A stretch of 64,000 nt of DNA, taken from Salinivibrio kushneri (GTDB lineage Bacteria; Pseudomonadota; Gammaproteobacteria; Enterobacterales; Vibrionaceae). Location of the stretch: positions 248,001 through 312,000 of the forward strand of contig NZ_CP114588.1 of assembly GCF_027286325.1 (NCBI RefSeq), written 5' to 3'. Each line of letters begins with the position of its first letter. The first letter of the stretch is position 1. The notes under the pieces were generated by a model. That model ran no database searches and was not told the origin of the DNA. It saw nothing but the letters and a program-made list of their open reading frames with translations. Below are positions 23,956 to 33,327 of this stretch, one piece after another. A program made the position numbers and the translations under genes.

Positions 23956-24026
23956 GTTTCTGTCTTTCTTATCAATATTGTCTTCTCCTATGCTTAAAGC
24001 AACGTTGGCCTAAGAGTGATTACTGC

Positions 24027-24055
24027 TTGAGCTCAATCAGTGACTGGGTTATGTT
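24027..24055 (+). promoter_or_regulatory. Candidate metA promoter
   Basis: -35 TTGAGC (24027-24032), a 17-base spacer and -10 TATGTT (24050-24055) predict a start near 24062, inside the tandem MetJ-type boxes. Confidence 0.6.
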
Positions 24056-24058
24056 AGT

Positions 24059-24082
24059 AGATATCTGGACGTCTAAACATCC
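24059..24082 (+). promoter_or_regulatory. MetJ operator at metA (three tandem met boxes)
   Basis: Three adjacent 8-mers AGATATCT, GGACGTCT and AAACATCC approximate the met box AGACGTCT, with the middle one at 7 of 8. They cover the predicted transcript start. MetJ with S-adenosylmethionine represses by cooperative binding to such tandem boxes. Confidence 0.75.
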
Positions 24083-24095
24083 CTAGGAGGCAGTG

Positions 24096-25043
24096 ATGCC
24101 GATTAAAATCCCGGATCAACTCCCCGCGACCAATATTCTGCGGCGTGAAAATATCTTTGTGATGACAGAAACCCGTGCGGTGAGTCAAAACATCCGCCCG
24201 CTGAAGGTACTGCTGCTCAACCTGATGCCAAAAAAAATTGAGACAGAAACGCAATTTATGCGTCTACTCTCTAACAGTCCTTTGCAAGTGGATGTTGAGC
24301 TTCTACGGATAGATAACCGACCAAGCAAGAACACACCGACCGAGCATCTTGATACCTTCTATCGCCAATTTGAGACGGTACGAACACGTAACTTTGATGG
24401 TTTGATCGTAACCGGGGCACCGTTAGGACTGGTACAGTTTGAGGACGTGATATATTGGGAACACCTTCAAGATGTGATGAATTGGGCGCATAAGCACGTC
24501 ACCTCAACCTTATATATTTGTTGGGCCGCGCAAGCAGGGTTAAAGCTGCTGTATGATTTACCCAAGAAAACCCGCAAAGAGAAGCTATCCGGGGTTTACC
24601 GTCACCACATTAATGCTGACTTATGCAAACATCCGCTATTACGCGGCTTTGATGATAGTTTCTTAGCCCCCCACTCGCGCTATGCGGATTTTTCTCCTAA
24701 CTACCTTGCAGAGCATACCGATCTCGATATCTTAGCCACGTCCCATGAGGCGGGTACCTATCTGGCGGCGACGAAAAATAAGCGCAATGTGTTTGTCACC
24801 GGTCACCCAGAGTATGACTCTCATACCTTGCACCATGAATATCATCGGGATTTAGAAGAAGGGATGGAGCCAGCGGTCCCCCTTAACTATTACCCGGATG
24901 ATGACCCCTCGCAGCCGCCGTATGTCAGTTGGCGTAGCCATGGCCATTTATTGTTTGCCAACTGGCTAAACTATTGTGTCTACCAGCAAACGCCCTTTGA
25001 CTTGGATGCGTTCTCAGCGTCTAACTTTACCCTTGATGAATAA
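24096..25043 (+). CDS. metA: Homoserine O-succinyltransferase
   Basis: MetA acylates homoserine with succinyl-CoA, the first committed step of methionine synthesis. The protein has 315 residues from the ATG giving [11 protein letters not shown]; a GTG three bases earlier is less likely by family alignment. The glutamine-amidotransferase-like fold has the nucleophile C142 in ICWAAQA, and the catalytic H237 and E239 in GHPEYD. MetA controls flux and in enterobacteria is heat-labile. MetJ-type boxes precede it. It is a single-gene unit closed by a terminator, and lies near metH and lysC of the same pathway. Confidence 0.98.
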   Translation: MPIKIPDQLPATNILRRENIFVMTETRAVSQNIRPLKVLLLNLMPKKIETETQFMRLLSNSPLQVDVELLRIDNRPSKNTPTEHLDTFYRQFETVRTRNFDGLIVTGAPLGLVQFEDVIYWEHLQDVMNWAHKHVTSTLYICWAAQAGLKLLYDLPKKTRKEKLSGVYRHHINADLCKHPLLRGFDDSFLAPHSRYADFSPNYLAEHTDLDILATSHEAGTYLAATKNKRNVFVTGHPEYDSHTLHHEYHRDLEEGMEPAVPLNYYPDDDPSQPPYVSWRSHGHLLFANWLNYCVYQQTPFDLDAFSASNFTLDE

Positions 25044-25070
25044 AAAAGGCGCTCGCGGGCGCCTTTTGAT
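25044..25070. terminator. Bidirectional terminator between metA and antiporter gene
   Basis: AAAAGGCGC and GCGCCTTTT pair around a small C/G loop, with A-runs on the left and T-runs on the right, so it can serve both converging genes. Confidence 0.85.
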
Positions 25071-25087
25071 TAGGGAGTTGTGTGGGT

Positions 25088-26380
25088 TTAGGTTTGATGT
25101 TTATCCATTTCGTCTTGTGCCGTATTTGCTTTATCAACCATGCCTGTCATGGTTGAGCCTTGCACTAAAATGGAAAACACCACCACCGCGTAGGTCATGA
25201 TGAGGATGAGCTCGCGCACATCAATATTTTTTTCTGGCACCACCATGATGCCAGAAGGGACAGCCATCGCCATCGCCAGTGCTAGGCCACCGCGTAATCC
25301 TCCCCAGCTTAATATACGCACGGCCCAAGGGTTATAAGTGCGAAAACGGTTAAAACCGAGGTAGCACATTTTCACGCTAATAAAACGAGCCAGAAGTACA
25401 ATAGGAATCACGGCCGCCATAATGATCCAGTCTTCTTTGTGGAAGCTGATTTGCAACAAACTCACCCCGATGAGGAGAAAGAGTAGGCTGTTAAGGAATT
25501 CATCGACCAACTCCCAGAAGTGGTCGAGGTGATCTTCACTTTCTTTGGAAAAACCAATAAAGCGGGTCCAGTTGCCAATCATGATCCCGGAGACGACCAT
25601 TGCCAGCGGGCCAGAGACATGCAGCATATCGGCCAGCACATAGCCAGCGCTGGGTATGGCCAGCGTTAATAGCAATTCCATCGAGTGGTCGTTGGTGGCA
25701 CAAATCAAGCGATGGAAAAGATAGCCAAGCACCAGGCCATATAAAATCCCGCCAACGGCTTCTTGTAAAAACAAGGCAATGGTACCGCCCACCGTCGGGT
25801 TGTTGTCGCCAAAGGCCAGGGTAAAAAGAGTCACAAAGATCACGATACCCACGCCATCATTAAATAGCGATTCTCCCTCTATTTGTGTAGTGATCCGCAT
25901 CGGTGCTTGCAGTTTTTTCACAATGGCGAGAACAGCAATGGGATCGGTCGGCGAGATCAGCGCGCCAAATAGCAGGCAGTAGAGATAATCAAAGGGGATG
26001 CCAATCAGTTGAAACACGCCCCAGATGCCGGTGCCGATTAACAACACAGAGATCAATAGCCCGCCGATCACCAGGGTTGTGATCTCCCACTTTTGGTCGG
26101 AGAAAGAGGGAAGCTTGACGCCAATTCCCCCCGCGAAAAGCAAAAAGCCAAGGACGCCTTTTAGTAAAAAAGTATCAAAGTGGACATCTGTTAGTATTTG
26201 CTCGGCCATGGCTTTTAGTGGAATGGCTTGGTATTGACCGGCGATCACTATCAGCAGAGACAGCAGGAGCGAGCTGGCGGTGATGGCGATAGTGGTTTGT
26301 ACTCGACTGATTTTACTATTAATAAAAGCGATAAAGATGGCTGCAGCAGCCATAAAGCTGAGGATTGCGTAGGTTGACAT
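25088..26380 (-). CDS. CPA1-family Na+/H+ antiporter (NhaP-like)
   Basis: A polytopic inner membrane cation/proton exchanger of 430 residues with about 12 hydrophobic segments. The CPA1 signatures are clear: GALISPTDPIAVLAI near 138-152 with the ion-coordinating Asp, and EGESLFNDG near 165-173, both typical of NhaP/NHE proteins. There is no RCK or cNMP regulatory tail, so it is the short form. It would help pH and sodium balance in a marine or halophilic host. It is transcribed divergently from metH, and converges on metA. The exact cation selectivity cannot be read from sequence. Confidence 0.88.
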   Translation of the reverse strand: MSTYAILSFMAAAAIFIAFINSKISRVQTTIAITASSLLLSLLIVIAGQYQAIPLKAMAEQILTDVHFDTFLLKGVLGFLLFAGGIGVKLPSFSDQKWEITTLVIGGLLISVLLIGTGIWGVFQLIGIPFDYLYCLLFGALISPTDPIAVLAIVKKLQAPMRITTQIEGESLFNDGVGIVIFVTLFTLAFGDNNPTVGGTIALFLQEAVGGILYGLVLGYLFHRLICATNDHSMELLLTLAIPSAGYVLADMLHVSGPLAMVVSGIMIGNWTRFIGFSKESEDHLDHFWELVDEFLNSLLFLLIGVSLLQISFHKEDWIIMAAVIPIVLLARFISVKMCYLGFNRFRTYNPWAVRILSWGGLRGGLALAMAMAVPSGIMVVPEKNIDVRELILIMTYAVVVFSILVQGSTMTGMVDKANTAQDEMDKHQT

Positions 26381-26459
26381 GCCGCTTCCTAGTGCAACGA
26401 GGGAATGAAAAATTGTGTCGAAATATTAATGGAAATCGCTTTCAAAACGAACAGCTAAA

Positions 26460-26489
26460 TTGAAATAGATCAAAAGAAATTGTTATTTA
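26460..26489 (+). promoter_or_regulatory. Candidate metH promoter
   Basis: -35 TTGAAA (26460-26465), an 18-base spacer and -10 TATTTA (26484-26489). It ends directly against the MetJ-type boxes. Confidence 0.5.
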
Positions 26490-26490
26490 T

Positions 26491-26506
26491 AGACGTCTAG
26501 ATTTCC
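26491..26506 (+). promoter_or_regulatory. MetJ operator at metH
   Basis: A perfect met box AGACGTCT (26491-26498) is followed directly by AGATTTCC (26499-26506), giving a tandem pair 57 bases before the metH start codon. Repression by MetJ-SAM is expected. Confidence 0.75.
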
Positions 26507-26563
26507 ATTTTCGCTGTGGTAGGATGAAATGACTGCAACGAGGAAGATGATAAGCGTAAAAGT

Positions 26564-29500
26564 ATGGACCGACTGACACAGCAACTGCGCGAACGTATTT
26601 TGGTAATCGATGGTGGCATGGGCACCATGATTCAGGGACTAGGGCTCAATGAGGCCGACTATCGTGGCGCACGTTTTAAAGATTGGCACTGTGATGTAAA
26701 GGGTAACAATGACCTTTTGGTGCTGACTCAGCCCGATAAAATCGCTGCGTTACATAGTGATTATCTGGCTGCGGGCGCGGATATTATTGAAACCAATACC
26801 TTTAACGCCACCCAAATCGCGATGGCCGATTACGACATGCAGGCGCTGAGTGCGGAAATCAACTTAGTGGCCGCTCGGCTTGCGCGTGAGGTTGCTGATG
26901 CGTGGACGGCGAAAACGCCGGACAAACCCCGCTTTGTCGCGGGTGTGTTAGGGCCCACTAACCGAACGTGTTCGATCTCACCGGACGTGAATGACCCAGG
27001 CTTTCGCAATGTCAGCTTTGACCAGTTAGTCGACGTGTATGCCGAGTCCACTGAAGCGCTCATTGAGGGCGGTGCTGATATCATCATGTTGGAGACCATC
27101 TTTGATACTTTGAATGCCAAAGCCTGTGCGTTTGCGGTTGAGAAGGTCTTTGATGCCCGCGGTTTTCGCCTACCCATTATGATCTCCGGCACCATCACTG
27201 ATGCGTCAGGACGCACCTTATCAGGGCAAACCACCGCCGCTTTTTATCACTCGTTGCGTCATGTTGAGCCACTGTCTTTTGGCTTGAACTGTGCGCTCGG
27301 GCCGGCTGAACTGCGCCAGTACGTCAAAGAGCTGAGCGACATTTGCGAGGGCTTTGTCTCTGTCCACCCTAACGCGGGGTTACCCAACGCCTTTGGCGAA
27401 TATGACCTCTCTCCTGAAGAGATGGCGACACACATTGATGAGTGGGCGGCATCTGGCTTTATCAACTTGGTCGGTGGCTGTTGTGGCACTACGCCTGAAC
27501 ATATTCAAGCGATTAGCGAAGCGGTGACGCAACATGCGCCTCGCTCTCTTCCTGATCACTCTGTGGCAAGTCGCTTGTCTGGGTTAGAGCCACTGACGAT
27601 TGATGCCGATAGCTTGTTCGTTAATGTGGGTGAGCGCACCAATGTGACCGGCTCAGCACGCTTTAAACGCTTAATCGTTGAAGAGCAATATGACGAAGCG
27701 CTTGAAGTGGCATTACAGCAAGTGGAAAACGGCGCCCAAATCATCGATATCAATATGGATGAGGGTATGTTGGATGCCGAAAAGGCCATGGTGCGATTTC
27801 TCAATCTTTGCGCGGCCGAGCCGGATATCGCCCGTGTGCCTGTGATGATTGACTCCTCCAAATGGGAGGTGATTGAAGCCGGCCTTAAGTGCATTCAAGG
27901 GAAAGGCATCGTCAACTCTATTTCGCTCAAAGAAGGAGAAGAAGCCTTTCTTCACCAAGCACGTTTAGTCCGTCGCTATGGTGCAGCGGTGATTGTGATG
28001 GCGTTTGATGAGCAGGGCCAGGCCGATACCCAAGCGCGGAAAGTGGAAATCTGTACGCGCGCCTATCATCTTTTGGTCGATCACGTCGGTTTTCCGCCGG
28101 AAGACATTATTTTCGACCCTAATATTTTTGCGGTTGCCACCGGCATTGATGAGCACAATAACTACGCGGTCGACTTTATCAACGCCGTGGCTGATATCAA
28201 GCAAACTTTACCGCATGCCATGATCTCGGGCGGCGTCTCAAATGTGTCGTTTTCGTTTCGAGGAAACAACCCAGTCCGTGAGGCCATTCATGCAGTGTTT
28301 TTGTATCACTGCATTAAAAATGGCATGGACATGGGGATTGTCAACGCCGGTCAGTTAGCCATCTATGATGATTTGCCTGAATCGCTGCGCTTGGCAGTAG
28401 AAGATGTGGTGCTCAACAAAGATGATGGCGCCACGGAGCGTTTATTAGAGATCGCCGACAGCTATCGCGATAGCGGAGAGAACGAGGTCACGGAAACCGC
28501 GGAGTGGCGCAGCTGGCCAGTGGAAAAGCGGCTGGAACATGCATTGGTTAAAGGCATTACAGAATTTATTGTTGAAGATACCGAGCTGGCCCGCGCGGCG
28601 GCGAGTAAACCCCTGGAAGTCATTGAAGGCCCGTTGATGGCAGGCATGAACGTGGTCGGGGACTTGTTTGGTGAAGGCAAGATGTTCCTGCCACAAGTGG
28701 TGAAGTCGGCACGGGTGATGAAGCAGGCGGTGGCCTACCTTGAGCCTTACATCAACGCTGAAAAGCAGCAAGGGCAGACCAATGGCAAGATCTTACTCGC
28801 CACGGTCAAAGGGGATGTGCATGACATTGGCAAAAACATTGTTGGCGTGGTGCTGCAGTGCAATAACTTTGAGATTATTGATCTCGGTGTGATGGTGCCG
28901 ACCGATAAAATCCTGTCGGTGGCTCGAGAAGAAAACGTCGACATTATTGGTTTATCGGGTCTGATCACCCCATCGTTAGATGAGATGGTGAACGTGGCGA
29001 AAGAGATGGAACGTCAAGGGTTTGATATTCCTCTGCTGATTGGCGGTGCGACCACGTCCAAAGCCCATACCGCAGTGAAAATTGAGCAGCATTACCATGC
29101 GCCTGTGGTCTATGTGCCCAACGCGTCGCGTGCGGTTGGGGTATGCTCATCGTTATTATCCGAGACGCAGCGACCCGATTTTGTGGCGCGTTTAGCCAAA
29201 GACTATGCGGCGGTGCGCGAGCAACATCAACGCAAAACGCCTCGAACTGCCCCCGTCACCCTTGAACAGGCGCGCGACAATAAGTGGCAAACGGACTGGG
29301 CAAATTATGCGCCTCCGCAGCCATTGAAGCCGGGCGTCCAAGTTTACGATGATGTTTCGATAGCGACCTTACGTCAGTATATCGACTGGACACCCTTCTT
29401 TATGACGTGGTCACTCAGTGGCAAATTCCCCGCGATTTTGGATCACGAACTGGTGGGGGAAGAAGCCCGTCGCTTGTATCAAGACGCCAATGCTTGGCTC

Positions 29501-30223
29501 GATCGCTTCGAGGCGGAAGGATTAGTGGCGGCAAAAGGGGTGTGTGGCCTCTTTCCTGCCAACAGCGTGGATGATGACATTGAAGTGTATACCGACTCGT
29601 CACGGCAAGCGGTGAGCACGATATTGAATCACTTGCGCCAGCAAACGAAAAAGCCACGTGGTGCCAACTATTGCTTGTCGGACTTTATTGCGCCAAAAAG
29701 CAGTGGCCAGCCGGATTGGATTGGCGCATTTGCAGTGACAGGCGGTATTGGCGAATATGCCTTGGCGGAAGAGTACAAAGCGAAAGGGGATGATTATAAC
29801 GCGATCATGATCCAAGCGGTGGCGGATCGACTCGCAGAAGCCTTTGCAGAATACCTCCATCAGCAAATTCGGATCACATTGTGGGGCTATGCACCCGATG
29901 AGACGCTAGATAACGACGCCCTGATCCGTGAGCAATACCAAGGGATCCGACCAGCGCCGGGTTATGCCGCCTGTCCTGAACACAGTGAGAAAGGCAAAAT
30001 TTGGCAATTGCTGTCGGTAGAAGCGCATACGGGGATGACGCTCACGGAAAGCTACGCGATGTGGCCGGGGGCGTCGGTCTCAGGTTGGTATTTTTCCCAC
30101 CCTGAGTCACGTTACTTTGCGGTGGCGAAGATCCAAAACGATCAGCGAGACAGCTATGCAGAACGCAAAGGATGGAGCAGCGAAGAAGCGGAAAAATGGC
30201 TCGGGCCGAACTTAAACGGCTAA
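26564..30223 (+). CDS. metH: Cobalamin-dependent methionine synthase
   Basis: MetH transfers a methyl group from methyltetrahydrofolate to homocysteine through cobalamin. It has 1219 residues (1227 in Escherichia coli) and all four modules: the homocysteine domain (about 1-330) with zinc ligands C243, C306 and C307; the pterin domain (about 350-620) with [12 protein letters not shown]; the cobalamin cap and binding domains (about 650-890) with the DVHDIGKN motif and axial ligand H753; and the AdoMet activation domain to the end, with [12 protein letters not shown]. The ATG has a weak ribosome binding site. A tandem MetJ box precedes it, and a strong terminator follows. Confidence 0.99.
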   Translation: MDRLTQQLRERILVIDGGMGTMIQGLGLNEADYRGARFKDWHCDVKGNNDLLVLTQPDKIAALHSDYLAAGADIIETNTFNATQIAMADYDMQALSAEINLVAARLAREVADAWTAKTPDKPRFVAGVLGPTNRTCSISPDVNDPGFRNVSFDQLVDVYAESTEALIEGGADIIMLETIFDTLNAKACAFAVEKVFDARGFRLPIMISGTITDASGRTLSGQTTAAFYHSLRHVEPLSFGLNCALGPAELRQYVKELSDICEGFVSVHPNAGLPNAFGEYDLSPEEMATHIDEWAASGFINLVGGCCGTTPEHIQAISEAVTQHAPRSLPDHSVASRLSGLEPLTIDADSLFVNVGERTNVTGSARFKRLIVEEQYDEALEVALQQVENGAQIIDINMDEGMLDAEKAMVRFLNLCAAEPDIARVPVMIDSSKWEVIEAGLKCIQGKGIVNSISLKEGEEAFLHQARLVRRYGAAVIVMAFDEQGQADTQARKVEICTRAYHLLVDHVGFPPEDIIFDPNIFAVATGIDEHNNYAVDFINAVADIKQTLPHAMISGGVSNVSFSFRGNNPVREAIHAVFLYHCIKNGMDMGIVNAGQLAIYDDLPESLRLAVEDVVLNKDDGATERLLEIADSYRDSGENEVTETAEWRSWPVEKRLEHALVKGITEFIVEDTELARAAASKPLEVIEGPLMAGMNVVGDLFGEGKMFLPQVVKSARVMKQAVAYLEPYINAEKQQGQTNGKILLATVKGDVHDIGKNIVGVVLQCNNFEIIDLGVMVPTDKILSVAREENVDIIGLSGLITPSLDEMVNVAKEMERQGFDIPLLIGGATTSKAHTAVKIEQHYHAPVVYVPNASRAVGVCSSLLSETQRPDFVARLAKDYAAVREQHQRKTPRTAPVTLEQARDNKWQTDWANYAPPQPLKPGVQVYDDVSIATLRQYIDWTPFFMTWSLSGKFPAILDHELVGEEARRLYQDANAWLDRFEAEGLVAAKGVCGLFPANSVDDDIEVYTDSSRQAVSTILNHLRQQTKKPRGANYCLSDFIAPKSSGQPDWIGAFAVTGGIGEYALAEEYKAKGDDYNAIMIQAVADRLAEAFAEYLHQQIRITLWGYAPDETLDNDALIREQYQGIRPAPGYAACPEHSEKGKIWQLLSVEAHTGMTLTESYAMWPGASVSGWYFSHPESRYFAVAKIQNDQRDSYAERKGWSSEEAEKWLGPNLNG

Positions 30224-30227
30224 CGAA

Positions 30228-30260
30228 AGAAGCCAGCACATTGGCTGTGCTGGCTTTTTT
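30228..30260. terminator. Terminator between metH and lysC
   Basis: AGCCAGCACA and TGTGCTGGCT form a perfect 10-bp stem with the loop TTGGC, followed by TTTTTTATT. It serves metH; on the other strand an A/T-rich tail may also help end lysC. Confidence 0.93.
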
Positions 30261-30261
30261 A

Positions 30262-31620
30262 TTATTCAAATAAGTCCGCGTGTAACTGCTGCACTACCTG
30301 GGTGGCATCGTCATCTTCAACCACCACACAGATATTGTGATTACTGGCACCGTAGCAAATCATGCGCAGTTTATATTGCGTTAAGGCACTGAACACAGGC
30401 GCGGTTGCGCCAGCGGTATGATTCATCTCGTTGCCAATCAGTGCCACTACCGCCAGGTTCTCGCAGATCTCGACATGACATAACTGGGTCAGCTCGGCGA
30501 TAGCTGCTTCCGGCAGCTGCGGCGCATCCCCTTGGGTGTTGGTCTGATCTAAAGTCAGAGAAACACTGACTTCTGAGGTGGTGATTAAATCTACCGAGAT
30601 TTCAAATCGTGCCAAAATCTCAAACACTTTGGCCAAAAAACCATAAGCATGGAACATATTCAAGCTGGTCAGCGTCACCATGGTTTGATTCCTTCGTAAG
30701 GCGACGGCACGAAACAGCGGTGCCGAATGTGCGTGCTCACGGATCCAGGTGCCACCTTGCTCAGGCGCGCTCGCGGCCCCGACAAACACCGGTATATGTT
30801 GTCGTACCGCGGGTAATAAGGTGGATGGGTGGAGGATTTTGGCACCAAACGTCGCCATTTCTGAGGCTTCGCTAAAACTAATTTCACTGATTGGGCGTGC
30901 TTGGTCGGCAATTCGCGGGTCAGTGGTATAAATCCCGGGCACATCGGTCCAAATGGCCAAACTCTCTGCGTCCACGGCTTCGGCGAACAGTGCGGCACTG
31001 TAGTCACTACCACCACGACCTAAGGTGGTGGTTTGTCCGTGGGCATCGGCGCCGATAAACCCTTGGGTGACCACTCGATGTGTGGACAAATGCGGGAGCA
31101 ATTGGTCGTGGCACTGTGTGCGCGTGTGCTGTGGGTCAGGCTGGGCACAGCCAAACTGGCTGTCGGTGCGCAGCAATTCACGCGCATCTTTTCTCAAAGC
31201 GGTTATACCTCGGCTGTTGAGCAAATGGGTGAAAATATGGGTCGAGATCAGCTCGCCGCAGGCAACTAACGCATCCGTTAACGCTATGTCAGGGGTGATG
31301 GCCGCTTTTTCGGCATACTCGGCAATGGCGAGATGCCAGTGTTCGACGGCTGCTTGCGTGTTTTGGCAATCAGGAAGTTGCTGCAATATGGCTTGGTGAA
31401 TGGCATGAATGGCGTCCAACTTGGCTTGGCGCACGTCAGGGTCGCTAATCCCTTTTGCCAGCGCGACCAAGTGGTTGGTCACACCGGCGCACGCACTGAT
31501 CACGATTAAACGGGTTTGCGGGTTTTGTTCGATAACCGTGGCGCTTTGCTGCATCGCCTCTAGCGTTCCGACACTGGTGCCGCCAAACTTAGCGACTGAA
31601 ATTGATGGTAATGGCCTCAC
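30262..31620 (-). CDS. lysC: Lysine-sensitive aspartate kinase III
   Basis: Aspartokinase phosphorylates aspartate, the first step toward lysine, threonine and methionine. The protein has 452 residues, monofunctional, and its catalytic domain begins VAKFGGTSVG near residue 9, with TTLGRGGSDYSAAL and IWTDVPGIYTTDPR motifs. Two ACT regulatory domains fill the C-terminal part and contain FEISVDLITTSEVSVSLTLD; these bind lysine. The start is GTG with an upstream GGGGAAAGGA site. A lysine riboswitch lies in its leader, which identifies it as the lysine-regulated isozyme rather than ThrA or MetL types, and it has no homoserine dehydrogenase domain. Confidence 0.97.
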   Translation of the reverse strand: MRPLPSISVAKFGGTSVGTLEAMQQSATVIEQNPQTRLIVISACAGVTNHLVALAKGISDPDVRQAKLDAIHAIHQAILQQLPDCQNTQAAVEHWHLAIAEYAEKAAITPDIALTDALVACGELISTHIFTHLLNSRGITALRKDARELLRTDSQFGCAQPDPQHTRTQCHDQLLPHLSTHRVVTQGFIGADAHGQTTTLGRGGSDYSAALFAEAVDAESLAIWTDVPGIYTTDPRIADQARPISEISFSEASEMATFGAKILHPSTLLPAVRQHIPVFVGAASAPEQGGTWIREHAHSAPLFRAVALRRNQTMVTLTSLNMFHAYGFLAKVFEILARFEISVDLITTSEVSVSLTLDQTNTQGDAPQLPEAAIAELTQLCHVEICENLAVVALIGNEMNHTAGATAPVFSALTQYKLRMICYGASNHNICVVVEDDDATQVVQQLHADLFE

Positions 31621-31625
31621 GTCCT

Positions 31626-31672
31626 TTCCCCTCTCTGGCTAGCAGAGTCAATAAATTAAAAATGATGGGGAA
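31626..31672 (-). promoter_or_regulatory. lysC leader expression platform (candidate SD-sequestering helix)
   Basis: On the minus strand TTCCCC (31667-31672) is complementary to the GGGGAA at 31626-31631 that forms the lysC ribosome binding site. A small CTCTG/CAGAG hairpin lies between them. A weak GATG/CATC hairpin followed by ATTTTTAATTT could alternatively terminate transcription. Pairing is by eye. Confidence 0.45.
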
Positions 31673-31743
31673 CATCAGAAGTCACATCGTGACCGCGATA
31701 AATACCGCGACAAGGATAGGAAGAGCAAACGGCAGGTGTAGTC

Positions 31744-31936
31744 TGCCAGAAGCGCTCCACCTGTCTTTCCATATGGATGACAAGTGACAGCCTGAAGGAT
31801 TCAGCCTTCAAGGCCGGCAGCGTATCGACCCCGATCGTACGCCACCTCGGCATTGTCTCCCCTGGTTATCACGCTTAGGAGTGGGGCTCCGCCTGATAAC
31901 TGCCTGAGAAATGCACCTCTTCTGCATGTTCAGTCA
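31744..31936 (-). promoter_or_regulatory. Lysine riboswitch (L box)
   Basis: Reading the minus strand from 31936 down, the Escherichia coli lysC leader landmarks appear in order: CAGAAGAGGTGC, GATAACCAGGGGAG, TGCCGAGGTG, GCCGGC, GGCTGAATCCTTCAGGCTGTCAC, and TGGAGCGCTTCTGG, closing the P1 stem CAGAAG/CTTCTG. (The fifth landmark is split by natural helix ends.) Lysine binding would switch off lysC. The spacing to the lysC GTG is about 124 bases. Confidence 0.93.
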
Positions 31937-31964
31937 TGGGTCGGTGACCGCATGAACAGTTTTA

Positions 31965-31993
31965 ACATTACGGGTGCGGTCGCAGGGTGTCAA
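31965..31993 (-). promoter_or_regulatory. lysC promoter
   Basis: On the minus strand a perfect -35 TTGACA (31988-31993), a 17-base spacer and -10 TAATGT (31965-31970) predict a start near 31958, about 20 bases before the riboswitch. This is a strong promoter as expected for a riboswitch-controlled gene. Confidence 0.85.
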
Positions 31994-32193
31994 CCGTGTT
32001 TTTGCGCCCGATGGGGAGCACTGCCCAGCACCTGCATCTCACCTAGGCAAGAGGAGGCCATCGCGCCCTATCGACACTGACAAGAAAAGCGAATCGCCGC
32101 TAGCGATCACACAGTTCATGTGCCAGAGGCTAGGGGAATGGCGAAAAAATATGCTATAACGGTGAGCCTCGGTACCAACAACAAGGATTCGTG
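31994..32193. promoter_or_regulatory. Intergenic region between lysC promoter and aminotransferase gene
   Basis: No gene is seen. An extended -10, TGC-TATAAC (32152-32160), is a plausible promoter for the plus-strand aminotransferase gene about 30 bases downstream. The rest, 31994-32150, shows nothing I can name. Confidence 0.5.
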
Positions 32194-33327
32194 ATGGCTC
32201 GTGCAATTTCCGATATTCAGTCTTTTCAACCCGTCGCTCGCACATTGATGGGGCCAGGGCCCTCTGACATTTACCCGTCGGTGCTGCAATCATTGAGCAA
32301 GCCGACATTAGGACATCTTGACCCCTTATTCATTGCCATGATGGATGAGGTCAAGCAGCTACTGCAGTACGCTTTTCAAACCGAAAACCCGTTTACCATA
32401 GCGGTCTCTGCGCCCGGAAGTGCAGGGATGGAAGCCTGTTTTGTCAATTTGGTGGAACCTGGCGATACGGTGATCGTGTGTCGCAATGGCGTGTTTGGCG
32501 ACCGGATGCGAGAAAACGTGGAGCGTTGTGGCGCACACGCGGTGATGGTCGATGATGCTTGGGGTGATCCGGTTAATCCTGAAAAGGTTGAAGCGGCCTT
32601 AAAAGCACATCCAGAGGCCAGCATTGTCGCCTTTGTTCACGCAGAGACGTCCACAGGCGCTTGCTCAGACGCACAAGTATTGGCGACGCTGGCGCGAGAG
32701 CACGGCTGCCTTACTATTGTGGATGCGGTGACCTCACTCGGTGGTGTGCCGTTGAAAGTCGATGAATGGCAGTTAGATGCCGTTTACTCGGGCAGTCAGA
32801 AGTGCTTATCGTGTGTACCTGGCCTATCGCCTGTTACCTTCTCTTCGCGTGCGGTCGAGAAAATGCAGGCCAGGACGCATAAAGTGCAAAGTTGGTTTCT
32901 CGATCAAAGTTTGGTGCTGGGGTATTGGAGTGGCGACGGCAAACGCAGTTATCACCATACTGCACCGGTTAATAGTCTGTATGCATTGCATGAATCATTG
33001 CTCAAGTTATATCAAGAGGGAATTGAGAACGCTTGGCAGCGTCATCAAACCATGCATCAACGCTTAAAAGCAGGGTTAGAGCGTTTAGGCATCCGCTTTG
33101 TGGTCGATGAGCCTTACCGTTTACCCCAGTTAAATGCGGTTTATATTCCTGACGGTGTGGATGATGCCGCTGTGCGCCAGCATTTACTTAACACCTATAA
33201 CTTGGAAATTGGCGCCGGCCTCGGTGATTTGGCGGGTAAAGCTTGGCGGATCGGCTTAATGGGCTATGGCGCAAGGGATGAGAACATCGCCCTGTGCCTT
33301 AAAGCCCTTGAAGAAGCATTACGCTAG
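32194..33327 (+). CDS. Class V aminotransferase (alanine/serine-glyoxylate aminotransferase family)
   Basis: A cytosolic pyridoxal-phosphate enzyme of 377 residues. Fold type I class V features are present: APGSAGMEACFVNL near the phosphate-binding site, HAETSTGACSD near residue 148, the VDAVTSLGG cofactor-aspartate motif near 177, and the Schiff-base lysine K203 in SGSQKCLS. The family covers alanine-glyoxylate, serine-glyoxylate and ureidoglycine-glyoxylate aminotransferases, and substrate cannot be assigned; no purine or ureide genes are nearby. AAGGA fits the second start, ATG at 32194, better than the GTG just before it. Its stop codon is interlocked with that of the convergent membrane protein gene. 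Confidence 0.88.
   Translation: MARAISDIQSFQPVARTLMGPGPSDIYPSVLQSLSKPTLGHLDPLFIAMMDEVKQLLQYAFQTENPFTIAVSAPGSAGMEACFVNLVEPGDTVIVCRNGVFGDRMRENVERCGAHAVMVDDAWGDPVNPEKVEAALKAHPEASIVAFVHAETSTGACSDAQVLATLAREHGCLTIVDAVTSLGGVPLKVDEWQLDAVYSGSQKCLSCVPGLSPVTFSSRAVEKMQARTHKVQSWFLDQSLVLGYWSGDGKRSYHHTAPVNSLYALHESLLKLYQEGIENAWQRHQTMHQRLKAGLERLGIRFVVDEPYRLPQLNAVYIPDGVDDAAVRQHLLNTYNLEIGAGLGDLAGKAWRIGLMGYGARDENIALCLKALEEALR

Noticed and set aside
30609-31399. Plus-strand open frames opposite lysC
   Set aside because: Shadows of the lysC coding sequence; no ribosome binding sites or domains.
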